Source of the DNA: Haliclona indistincta
Taxonomy: Eukaryota; Porifera; Demospongiae; Haplosclerida; Chalinidae
NCBI GenBank assembly: GCA_964017065.1
Contig: OZ024785.1
Location: 8,121,672 to 8,185,671, forward strand
Direction: 5' to 3'
Length of the DNA stretch: 64,000 nt
A model generated the notes under the pieces. That model saw only the letters and a program-made list of their open reading frames with translations. It made no database searches and had not been told where the DNA came from. The translations under genes were made by a program, and so were the position numbers. Position 1 is the first letter of the stretch. Each line of letters begins with the position of its first letter. Of the stretch, positions 9,595-19,594 are shown piece after piece.

Positions 9595-12500
9595 ATGACT
9601 AATACAAGTTGTGTTTCAATTGTGCTACTCCTGATAGTGAACTCGTGCCAGAGTCAAAGCTCCTGTGATGAGTCTGAATGTAGAGCTAACTTGACAAGAG
9701 TAAACTGCAAGTGTGACAATGATTGTGGACTCTATAATGACTGCTGTTTGGACTACACACCAACAAACCAAGCACAAACAAGCTATCTGCACCAGCTGTT
9801 AGAATGCCAGGGAATGGTATCTATCAACAAGACAGACTTTATTGACTTATTACCTCATAGCAGTGTGCTAATGGTGTCAAGATGCCCATCAGAAATGAAC
9901 AATTCTCAATGCAGCAATCAATCACTCTTCCTACCAGTCACTGATCCACGCTCAAACTTCACCTTTCGTAACATCTACTGTGCTCTATGCAACAACATTA
10001 CTCGGGAAGAAGTCGTGCTGTGGGAACCTCAATTCTATTGTCCTGATATTACTGTTACCCGCCTACATAATATAACATATGATACTGTTCTGAAGGAATG
10101 TGACTTACTGACAATTTCCACTGATCTCCCATTCTCTCAGATTCGTACATGTGTACCACACATTTCCACATGCTCTAACACAAGTAGCTCAGAGCTAGAC
10201 CACAACTGCACCAGCAAGCCAGTCAATCTGGTCGTAGATCGGACTTTAGATGATGAAAAAGTATACAGGAATCACTACTGTGCACTATGTAATGGAGCTT
10301 CTTCCACACTATGCTGGATCAAGTTCCCTCCTGAAATATTCGTTTTGAGTAAGTTACACTAAAAATTCAGGGGTGGTGGCAAGGGGAAGCAATTGCTCTC
10401 CCGTAGGGAAACACTGTTCCCCTACTCAAGTACTGTACTCACTCAGCTGACTACAGATATATAATTGCCTAAACAGCATAGTTACTTAAGTGGAAAGACT
10501 TATCTGATGTTTTTTATAATTACACAGGACCGTATAAAACAAAATTGAGTGTATCGTGGAACCACTTCTTGACCATCAATGTAACAGTCTCTGGTTTTCC
10601 ACCCTTCGTTCCACCTACTACTAGCCCTAGTCTTCCATCCTTCGTTCCACCTACTACTAGTCCTAGTCTTCCATCCTTCGTTCCATCTACTACTAGTCCT
10701 AGTCTTCCATCCTTCGTTCCACCTAGTACTAGCCCTAGTCTTCCATCCTTTGTTCCATCTACTACTAGTCCTAGTCTTCCATCCTTCGTTCCATCTACTA
10801 CTAGTCCTAGTCTTCCATCCTTTGTTCCATCTACTACTAGTCCTAGTCTTCCATCCTTCGTTCCACCTAGTACTAGCCCTAGTCTTCCATCCTTTGTTCC
10901 ATCTACTACTAGCCCTAGTCTTCCATCCTTCGTTCCACCTACTACTAGTCCTAGTCTTCCATCCTTCGTTCCACCTACTACTAGTCCTAGTCTTCCATCC
11001 TTCGTTCCACCTACTACTAGTCCTAGTCTTCCATCCTTCGTTCCACCTACTACTAGTCCTAGTCTTCCATCCTTCGTTCCACCTAGTACTAGCCCTAGTC
11101 TTCCATCCTTCGTTCCATCTACTACTAGTCCTAGTCTTCCATCCTTCGTTCCATCTACTATTAGTCCTAGTCTTCCATCCTTCGTTCCACCTACTACTAG
11201 TCCTAGTCTTTCACCTACTATAGCTACTCCCCCAGCACAAACATGCTCAAGTTTCTATTCTTGCGCAGAAAACAATACAAGATGTAGCTGTGATGAATCG
11301 TGCTCCTTATATGGAGACTGTTGTCATGATGTGCAACAACTGAACAGTACAAGCAATATTAGCAGCGGAAACATTTATAATAATATGCTGTCTTGTGTTC
11401 AAACGAGTTTTTCAGATCAACATGGTGGAGAGAAGCCCGCTTACTACTTCATGGTTACCACCTGTCCTCAGCAGTGGGTCTCCTCCCATTCAAACCAACA
11501 AACAGCACAGCAAATCCTCCATCACTGCACTAACTCATCTCTCTCACCAGTAACTGATCCAAAAACAAACTTCACCTTTCGCAACACATACTGTGCTCAA
11601 TGCAACAACATCAATCAGACCCAACTAGTGCATTGGAATGCAACCTACTTCTGTGACACAGACAATAGGTCAATCGTTATCAACAGCTTATCACGTATCA
11701 GGAAATATTGCCGAATTTCGAATTTCAGCCCCACTGTTAAGACTAGATCTTGCAATAGACTGGTTTCATCATGCCCAAATACTTTTGACAATCAAAGTGT
11801 GATATTCCAGTGCAAAAATAATGGATTGGAAATCAACATAGAGGATCGAGTTCTTTTCAAAAACAGGTGGTGTGCAGAATGCAATGGAGCTATCAATTCT
11901 AAATGTTTCGGACTTTGCAGTCCGTGCATGGTCGATTCTCCTGGACGAACTCCACCACCAAGTAAGTGACAGTGCTAAATAAAATTGTACTTTTTAGGTA
12001 AAAATAAAAATTATGCTGCTGTAAAAATAAAGCACCAAAGGTGCAGATGCCTCAGTGGAATGCCACCATTTCACATACACAGTACTTCAGCTATTATACC
12101 TTTCGGTACAGCAAATCAGCAATCACAATGCAGTAATACCCGTACTTATCACCTTGTAACACATGCCATTCCTCTGGTCTTTATATTTAGTTTATTTTGT
12201 TTAGTGTAGATTATCATGTTTTATTTCTTGTGCATTTGTTTGCTTTTGTTGTTGTTCTGGCTCTATATAATTATTATCTGTGGAGTCCATCAGCAGTAAA
12301 CTTGGCTTAATTTTTGGTCTATTGTACTTCCTTTCTGTGTGCTGCTGTGAAGTCTGATAATAATCAACTCCCACAATAATATTAGGGAGGCACGGTAGTG
12401 CCTCCCTATGTAGGGTTGAACGAGAAAACAAGATGGCGGCTACATACAATGTATTAGCGTTCAAACGCTGATATTTCGCCTGGTCATGAATTGTATACGT

Positions 12501-15166
12501 CAAAAGACACTTAAATCTGCTCTCTGGCGTTGCCCCATCTTACAGTAGCAAGGAGATTGCTCGAAGTTGTTACTAAAGTGACGAACCTGGAAACGGTGAA
12601 AATCGTGTTTCGTCATCTTCGTTTTCTTCTTCTTCTTTCTTTCTTTCTTTCTTTCTTTCTTCAGCGCGCCTAGCGCCTTTACGCGAGCAATGCCGAGACC
12701 AAAACACCCATGAACAGTCATGAAATTCTCCTGGCAGGTGCCTTTTGAACTTAGTTTTTAGCGAAACGTCGATATAAATTCCGCGATTTCTCGATCGTGA
12801 TCCATTGTCAGCTAAGTGTTAGACGCCATTGATGTGATTGCGCAATACGCACGTGACCAAGCAGTGGTTAGCGCACGTGACCAAGCACTAGCTTGAGTAT
12901 CGCCGCGCGCCTTATGGATCACGGAGAACACATACATGTACATGTATTTGTCTGGAGTCTTCGAAGAACGGTAAGCTGGTATAGGATCACCATTCTGTGC
13001 TTGCCAGATAATTACAACCGCCGTACATGTCTACAAACAATTGTGGGCGGGGCTCGTATCCACTGCATGCATGTGTAGGCGAGCTGATATGTACAGCATA
13101 TAAACAATTATTATTAGCTACAAGTTTAAAATTCTTAATAATAAAGAAAAGCCACCAACAACAGGAAAACTAAACCAATGGTGGAAACAAAGACAGCTCA
13201 GTACGTGCATGATATTGAACTGCACTTCGCTGAAAAAGAAAAAAGGACACAAACAAGAAAATTAAAAAGATTTCTATCGAAATCAAAAGGATGTAGGGTA
13301 GTGAAATCTACCACTGGTCCACAATGTAAACTAACAAGGAACAAGCGTGGAATGGTAACACGATTGACTTGCTAACAGACCATAGATCCCTACATCAGTG
13401 GCTGTACATAAGATCAATATTTTGTCACAAGCTGAATGCACATTAGGTGTCAGTCAACAGCAACTAGCTGAACTAGCTATAACCAACCACAGCAGCCACT
13501 GATGTAGGGATCTATGGTCTGTTAGCAAGTCAATCGTGTTACCATTCCACGCTTGTTCCTTGTTAGTTTACATTGTGGACCAGTGGTAGATTTCACTACC
13601 CTACATCCTTTTGATTTCGATAGAAATCTTTTTAATTTTCTTGTACTAATTAGGTTATTGACAAAATCTACTGGTACAGGGGATTGCAAGTTGCTTGACC
13701 TGCTAGCGCATGCGCACAGTACGTTTTCTGTACAATTAGTATACAGAAACACGCTATGGGCATGCGCTAACAGGAAATTGTTTGTCAAGCAACCTGCAAT
13801 CCCCTGTACAGCAACAGTATAATTATGAATCCTAAACTACATTATTAGTTATACTTTTCTCAATCTAGAGTTTGAATTCAGCATATTTCTTGATGTTACT
13901 GGTACCAGACAAACAACGAAGAAAGTTCAATACACAATCAGAGTTTACTGCGAATTTGGTGAAGTGTACGATAGAAACACAGGTCAATGCAGGAATATAT
14001 TTGCCCTATTACCCAATATACCTATCAATGATACACCTAATCATGAAGAAACAAACAGTAGCAATACTACAGACACTATCACACCTAATAATGATACATT
14101 CAACTGTACATTAACTCTGATTGCACTGAATTCAAGTGAGTACGTGAGAGTGGATAATCACACAATACTCTACCAAGATCGACCATTTAACGTTGTCACT
14201 CGAGATCATCTTGATAGACCTGTCATCTGCATTAACCTGACTAACAATGGAACACGGTTAGTGAATGCTACTACAGTGGTAACACCATTGGCATTCATAG
14301 TACTAACATACATTGGTAGTAGCCTGTCCATCCTCGGTAGCATAGCAATTCTACTAACTTATTCTATCTTTCGTGAGCTAAGGTCTCTGCCCAGTAAGAT
14401 CCTCATGAACCTAGCCACAGCATTCCTAGTGAGTGATCTACTCATTCTGCTATCATCTGCCAGTCCATTCACACTGGAAGGTACAGCTACAATGGCTATT
14501 CTTCTCCACTTCTTCATGCTCAGTCGGTTCAGCTGGATGAGTCTCATGGCATTTGAGTCTTGTAGAGTGTTTGGTCTTGCTGTCAAACTGCAGTCAGACA
14601 TTTCAAAGAAATCTAAAACCATACTCCTCATGGTATATCTGGTCATTGGTTGGGGTCTCCCCTTCACCATCACATTAATCACTATTATCATCAACTATGC
14701 TACTGATGGTCTAGTGTTGTATGGAGAGACTAGTAATGGTACCGCAGGCCCTCCATGGATCAACCACCCACCCTCTGCTGCTGTAGCTTTCTTGGCACCT
14801 ATTGTTCTGGCTCTTCTGTTCAATGCTGCAGCTTTCATAGCATCAAGCGTGCTACTGTGCAAAGCAGCTTTTAGTGAACAAAGAAGCGGCAGTAAAAATG
14901 GTGCAAACTTGCGTTATTTCCGTGTTATTGTAGCTCTCTTCTCTGTCATGGGTCTGACATGGCTGTTTGGGTTCTTGGCTCTGATTGGTCAAATGAGTTG
15001 GGCATGGTACCCGTTCATTATTCTGAACAGCTCTCAAGCACTGTGGATCGCTGCCACATTTCTACTGACAAAGAAGATCATCAAACTCTACTGTCACAAA
15101 TTTAAACCAGAAGAAACTAAAACATCTGAGCTTAAAGACAACAGTAAAAAGAGTCTCAACCATTAA
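9595..15166 (+). CDS. Receptor R3: SMB 7TM receptor with long Pro/Ser/Thr stalk
   Basis: Exons: A 9595-10348, B 10528-11961, C 13869-15166; 1161 codons. The start is MTNTSCV. Exon A ends in A instead of G before GTAAGT, so the junction residue becomes Arg instead of Gly. Exon B opens with 17 copies of the 12-residue LPSFVPPTTSPS-type repeat, a likely O-glycosylated spacer between the two modules. Exon C belongs to the FEFS..GEVYDRNTG stalk type and lacks the YGA tripeptide after TM2 found in R1, R2, R4, R6, R8 and R9. Intron B-C is 1.9 kb because of a composite repeat and a small MITE. Poly(A) signal 15,323-15,328. Exon A encodes the same protein as exon A of R7. Confidence 0.85.
10599..11210 (+). 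repeat. Coding minisatellite, 36-bp unit x17 (R3)
   Basis: Seventeen tandem 36-bp units encode LPSFVP(P/S)(T/S)TSPS. Variants PT, ST and PS alternate, which shows unequal exchange rather than a single recent burst. The frame is maintained (36 = 12 codons). Confidence 0.95.
12385..13643. mobile_element. Composite hairpin-ended repeat (family H), copy 1, in intron B-C of R3
   Basis: Begins with a terminal hairpin GGGAGGCAC..GTGCCTCCC and ends with a foldback whose arms (about 13,254-13,395 and 13,490-13,643) contain a short frame, KLKRFLSKSKGCRVVKS. Compared with the uninterrupted introns of R5 and R7, the insertion lies at a TA-like target. A polypyrimidine/GAAA microsatellite lies near 12,630-12,660. 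The coding role of the small frames is doubtful. Other copies: 31,861-32,195 (partial, reversed), 32,227-33,418 and 36,966-37,483 (reversed). Confidence 0.7.
13677..13806. mobile_element. 130-bp MITE (family M) in intron B-C of R3
   Basis: Termini CAGGGGATTGCAAGTTGCTT and the near complement give about 23-bp inverted repeats flanked by TA. The same insertion is present in R5, R7 and R8 but not in the short-stalk genes, so it predates duplication of the long-stalk lineage. Confidence 0.75.
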
Positions 15167-15387
15167 AACAACCAACCAACTATGTAACAGTCTTATAATA
15201 GTATAATATCAAAGTAAATGGTATTTATCTTGTGCCGTTATCTTTTCATATTGTTGTAGTAACCCAAAACTTGCACCCTGACTCTTATGTATTTTTTTAA
15301 ATCTCCACTGTAAACACCAGTGAATAAATAAATTGTAAACTATTAGCTTGGAGCACACTTGTATTGCTGAAGTTACTCTGGGCTCTG

Positions 15388-15740
15388 CTAGTCTGACCAA
15401 GTTACTCCCAGTGTTCGAGCAATGAAACCATACACATCAGCTATCTCGTCAATCTGCAGCAGGCACACACAAAATATGAACTTGAAAATGCATAATGTAG
15501 ATCTATCTGTGTTACATTCAATGTTTATCAAGTATCAAAAGTGATTGACTTTGATCGAAAACAAGTCTTGTGAAGGCTTAGTCGTTCACTATCCAACTAA
15601 GTTATCTATGCATGCATTGTGGTGATAAGAATTAAACGTTCACGCAGCTTCATTTGAGAGGTACAAAATATACCACAGCTCAGTTCATGCAGCACTCACC
15701 ACTTTAGAGGTAGGCTTGCCTCCTCCATGACTTGCCTTCT
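15388..15740 (-). pseudogene. PREP 3' fragment prep'-1 (prolyl oligopeptidase, antisense)
   Basis: Two terminal exons on the minus strand. The penultimate exon piece 15,740-15,700 encodes KASHGGGKPTSKV and ends at a GTGAGT donor. The last exon 15,453-15,388 encodes IDEIADVYGFIARTLG..TWSD and a stop after a CTGCAG acceptor. This matches the C-terminus of prolyl oligopeptidases, where the His of the (G/S)HGxGKPT loop is the catalytic His. All upstream exons are absent, so it is a relic lying tail-to-tail with R3. Confidence 0.75.
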
Positions 15741-15969
15741 AACAAAATTTTTAGGGGCAGGACATGTGCTAGCTGACATTGATCCAATCAGTATATGTAC
15801 TGTATATCTATCGTATAGTTGGTATGCAACTAATAATTTCAAACTGATATTGATCAAAAAAGGAACAGGAACAAGTTAAGTAAAAAGTTTTAATAAAAAA
15901 AACTAATAAGTGTAGGGATGACTCTAGCCGCAAGTACAGGAACAAGAAATTACCATTAAGTAAAGGAAT
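15741..15969. other. Spacer without recognisable feature
   Basis: A/T-rich sequence joining the broken PREP exon to the foldback. No coding signal or repeat was recognised. Confidence 0.4.
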
Positions 15970-16250
15970 TACCCTAAAACAGTTGAGTTATTCTCTCCTA
16001 AATTAAATGCTCTTAGTCAGGGCCTAGACTATAGTCTATGGTATTTATCTTGTGCCGTTATCTTTTCATATTGTTGTAGTAGCCAAAATTGCACCCTGAC
16101 TCTTATGTACTTTTTAAATCTCCACTGTAAACACCAGTGAATAAATGAATTGTAAACTATTAGCTTGGAGCACACTTGTATTGCTGAAGTTCCTCTGGGC
16201 TCTGCTAGAGCATTTAATTTAGGAGAGAATAACTCAACTGTTTTAGGGTA
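15970..16250. repeat. Foldback enclosing a duplicate of the R3 3' flank
   Basis: Perfect arms of about 43 bp (15,970-16,012 and 16,207-16,250) surround 16,037-16,208, which duplicates the R3 3' flank (15,219-15,387) including the AATAAA region. The outer sequence (ggtaatttgacccc...) recurs inverted at 31,751-31,862, so the arms belong to a dispersed repeat. Confidence 0.75.
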
Positions 16251-17011
16251 ATTTGACCCCAAGGAATAAGATGTGACATGTGCAAAATTGTCTATCCACT
16301 GCGAAATACTCGAAAATGACTACGCCCTTTTTAACGGCAGTGTCACTAACAATAATTCCTTCATCTTCTTAACCATTTTTACTAACATACTTTCTGGCAA
16401 CTGTTCTAAGGTAATATGACCCTAAGAAATGTATTGGGATGTGTGCCAAAACCAATATTCACTCAAAAGAAAACAAAATGGCTACACCTTTTTCAAAAAT
16501 GCCGTAGCATCTCTATTTTAAAGAGTTTAATATTTTAAGATTCTGATGGTTTGAAAACAGTACAAGTACAGGGTATTATCAACAGGACACAATTTATTAA
16601 CATGAGGAGTCAATTAAATATAAACTTAGGCAGTATTTAGTATTAGTTCACAAAAATTAATGATAGAGTTTTTGCAGCCTTGGATTCACCTCCTTTATAC
16701 TAGCAGTATTTGCAACACTTTATTCCAGCTACCCTGCAGCAACATATCCATTCTTTTGGGTGCATTTACCACATGTACAAAGATCAAGAAGGTCTTCAGG
16801 CTGGCGGTAACAATACCAGGAACTATTAAATTTTCAGTCTTGTTTTTTCACAAAAGTGAAACCATACGACTCAGCATTCATTTCTAAACTGGCATCTTTA
16901 AGTGGGGCTTGCATCCTTAGCTGTTGCTGATAATATGCCCCATATGATTTCTTGCATTGGCTGACGTGCAGGGAATTTTCTCAAAATCCATTTTGAGGGA
17001 ATTGTCAGCAA
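16251..17011. other. Intergenic, no gene recognised
   Basis: A/T-rich, with scattered short frames of low-complexity composition and no homology that could be recognised. Its first about 110 bp are a dispersed repeat shared with 31,751-31,862. Confidence 0.4.
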
Positions 17012-17262
17012 GATGCTAGTCATCAAATGTTTCCAAGCCTGTTGTTGGCTTGAGACACCTTACTACAGCACTGGGGACAGGCTTGCATGGTGTCCCCCAT
17101 GCACTCCATGCTCTGACTGGATGTGATACAACTAGCAGGATTGCTACAGAACTTTAACAACTCAGAGTTGACAGAGAGTATGATACAGATGGCATAAAAG
17201 CTTCTAGTACATAAGGTGTCTCAAGCCAACAACAGATTTGGAAACATTTGATGACTAGCATC
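17012..17262. repeat. Inverted repeat, 50-bp arms
   Basis: Arms 17,012-17,061 and 17,212-17,262 are near-perfect complements (catcaaatgtttccaa...tgttggcttgagacacctta), separated by about 150 bp. Probably a small non-autonomous foldback. Confidence 0.75.
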
Positions 17263-19257
17263 TCATCTAGCATCTGACAAATCAAGATACGAAAACTCAC
17301 AAACAGACCAATCAGTGATACAAAACTAACAGACAAACCACTAAAGACCAAGATACATTAACACAAAACTACACAACTAACCAAAGACAGTTAACACCAA
17401 CTTAGTACACACATACAGTCCTACCACAAGCTACACATAGACAAAGGAGATTGTCACAATTACACATGTATTTTTTCAATAATCATAAAAAAAAATACTT
17501 TTTACTTGACCTTTTGAATGTTTAAAAGTTCTAGGAGGCTTATAGTTATAAAATAACTCAGAATTATTGTAAAAATACTCAACTCATGAATTATTAATTA
17601 TGTTGGTTTAACCCTTCAAGTGCGGACACAATTCTAGCCTCTGTTTCTGTGGATTTCATTTCACTAACCTTTGCGGCCATTAGACAGACCAACTAGTGCT
17701 GCGATCACTTTTAATATGTAAATTCAACCATGGATGAAGGACCTGCCGTACAGCTCTATGAAGATAACCGCCATTGAAAAGTTGCTAGTACGCTCCCTCA
17801 AAGACTTTTGTTGTACTTCCAAGTCATTTTTTGATCTTGCTAGTGAATGAGTAGGCTGTCTAGTCGGATATACGAGCAGCACTATGAAATGACACTTGCT
17901 GTGTCGATGTTTGTTTGTGAGCTAGCATCCACGCAGTGTTGTGGAACAACTTAGAAATCATGTATGCTGTGCATTGACTATTAGTTTAAGTCGTGCATGT
18001 GTTTTTAGAGCGCAGTGTGTGTCTTAAAAAATTTCCTGGCGCTCACAAAACGGTGCATTGGGTCATAGACAGCTATGATTGGGCTGGGCACCATGATTTT
18101 CCCATGTTTAGGAATAGAAATGACTAACAATAGTTTTCATTGATTGCATGAACACACAGGCTACTGATATAAATGATACCATTACATGTATACTTTGTGT
18201 CACTGACGGCCGATTTTGTTCCAAATTTCTCTCATCTTGCAATCTGGCATTTCGTCACATTCTGCATCCACTGGTTACCAATTACTCAAGCAATTGTTTA
18301 CCATTCTTGTTGCAGATGATGTCAGATAAACCATCTTCACTGTTCGCTCTAGCTGGAGTAGATACAAGCCGGATCTCTTACTGTCTTATCATCATTGTAC
18401 ACTGGCACTACTTTTCGTAGTATTATGCTGTGTTACACTGACTAGAGTATTGTAATATATATTATCAGACACTAGTTGTATCTGCATAGCTCAAACATAC
18501 ACACACTGACACTATATACATGCTTGCAGCACACTAGTCTAGCACGCTATGACCCTCTCCCGCAAAAGAAAAAAGGGGGCGGGTCAGATGCGGGAGAGGG
18601 TCTAGCCAAACTCGCAAGATACAGTTCATTACCCGAATTTCGGTTAACTATATTATGCACACGTGATTTTTAGGCTGTAATTATGCGCACGTGATTTTCG
18701 AATGCATAGCTAACGTAACGTTCCATCGTGAGGCGTGGCTCAATGGCGCTAGCATACAGCACTCGAAATCATCCATGGATTCTTTGTAAAATTGTATTGC
18801 ATAGAGCTTGATTACTGGTCTTACTTAAAGTTATGATCTTAGAATACTGGTTTAGCTATTTTGCATAGTGCACTGCACCAGTTTCTGTGCTCAGTATGTC
18901 GTGAAATTTAGGAAGAAGTAGGACAGCTCCAGTAGACAGCACACTTGTGCTGGAGCCAGGAATCTTTCTGCTGTGAAACAGGTTAATTTTAAGCAACTTT
19001 CTTAGTTCTAGCTCTGACCAGGTCTCGTCAGCTGTATATTGGGTTTTGCAGATAACAATGGAGCTGTCTCTTCGCTCGCCCTTTTAAAATTCGTTAAATT
19101 CTGTCCAGAGAATGTGGGTAAAATTGACAACTAAGATTCGCCATACATTTTGATTTGGAGCTTTACATGTCACGTGACTGAATATTAATGCTTCCAACCA
19201 GAGATCCTCCTCTGATTTGGTATAGGTGAAATAAAATAAACTATCTTCGAATTTATT
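17263..19257. other. Intergenic upstream of R4, largely specific to this copy
   Basis: About 17,572-17,611 and 19,379 onward are shared with the region upstream of R6. The roughly 1.76 kb between them is not and looks inserted after a TTAA followed by CCCTT. The only structures seen are the hairpin at 18,551-18,602 and the inverted leader copy at its right end. No gene recognised. Confidence 0.45.
18551..18602. repeat. GC-rich perfect hairpin
   Basis: GACCCTCTCCCGCA and its exact complement (14-bp stem) enclose a 24-nt purine/G-rich loop. It stands out in A/T-rich surroundings. It may be an element terminus or a structured RNA; no further support. Confidence 0.6.
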
Positions 19258-19367
19258 ACAATTAAAACACAACTTGTATTAGCCATTGCAGCAAGCACTG
19301 ACAGTTTATTGAAGATCACGTATCTGGCAGGAACAGTGATGATCTGGCTTGCCACTGCCATATATGG
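19258..19367 (-). repeat. Inverted copy of the R4 leader and start of exon A
   Basis: A reverse complement of 19,514-19,623 (CCATATATGG box, leader, ATG and the first residues of the signal peptide) lies about 150 bp upstream of the real one. The sequence after the signal peptide start is unrelated, so this is a truncated head-to-head duplication of the 5' end. Confidence 0.85.
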
Positions 19368-19594
19368 TATATACAATTACAATTTTTGACACTTCCCCTC
19401 ACGGGACTTTTAGCATGTTATTATAGAGGACATTTTTCTGTGTAGGAAACAGTTAAAAATGTTTGTGTTGCAATTGGTCAGAGGTCAAACTCTAATTCGC
19501 CTGTACTAAGATAGCATATATGGCAGTGGCAAGCCAGATCATCACTGTTCCTGCCAGATACGTGATCTTCAATAAACTGTCAGTGCTTGCTGCA

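Noticed and set aside
10750..11223. Long open frame of FHLLLVLVFHPS repeats in R3 (and the like at 27,611-28,012 in R5)
   Set aside because: It is the second reading frame of the 36-bp coding minisatellite; the repeat length keeps any stop-free frame open. The receptor frame fits splice phases and homology.
11985..12209. 74-codon frame repeated in introns of R3, R5 and R7
   Set aside because: Lies wholly in intron B-C just behind the donor; copies are identical because the segment is recently duplicated.
12630..12662. TTTC/GAAA simple repeat read as poly-Lys/Glu frame (also 37,200-37,240)
   Set aside because: Microsatellite inside the family-H repeat.
13178..13375. Frame KLKRFLSKSKGCRVVKSTTG in the family-H repeat, similar at 32,956-33,282
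   Set aside because: Repeated in inverted orientation in the same foldback; no known domain, and present only as part of the element. Not accepted as a gene.
16660..16887. 75-codon frame in the R3-R4 spacer
   Set aside because: No homology recognised, A/T-rich composition, no splice or promoter context.
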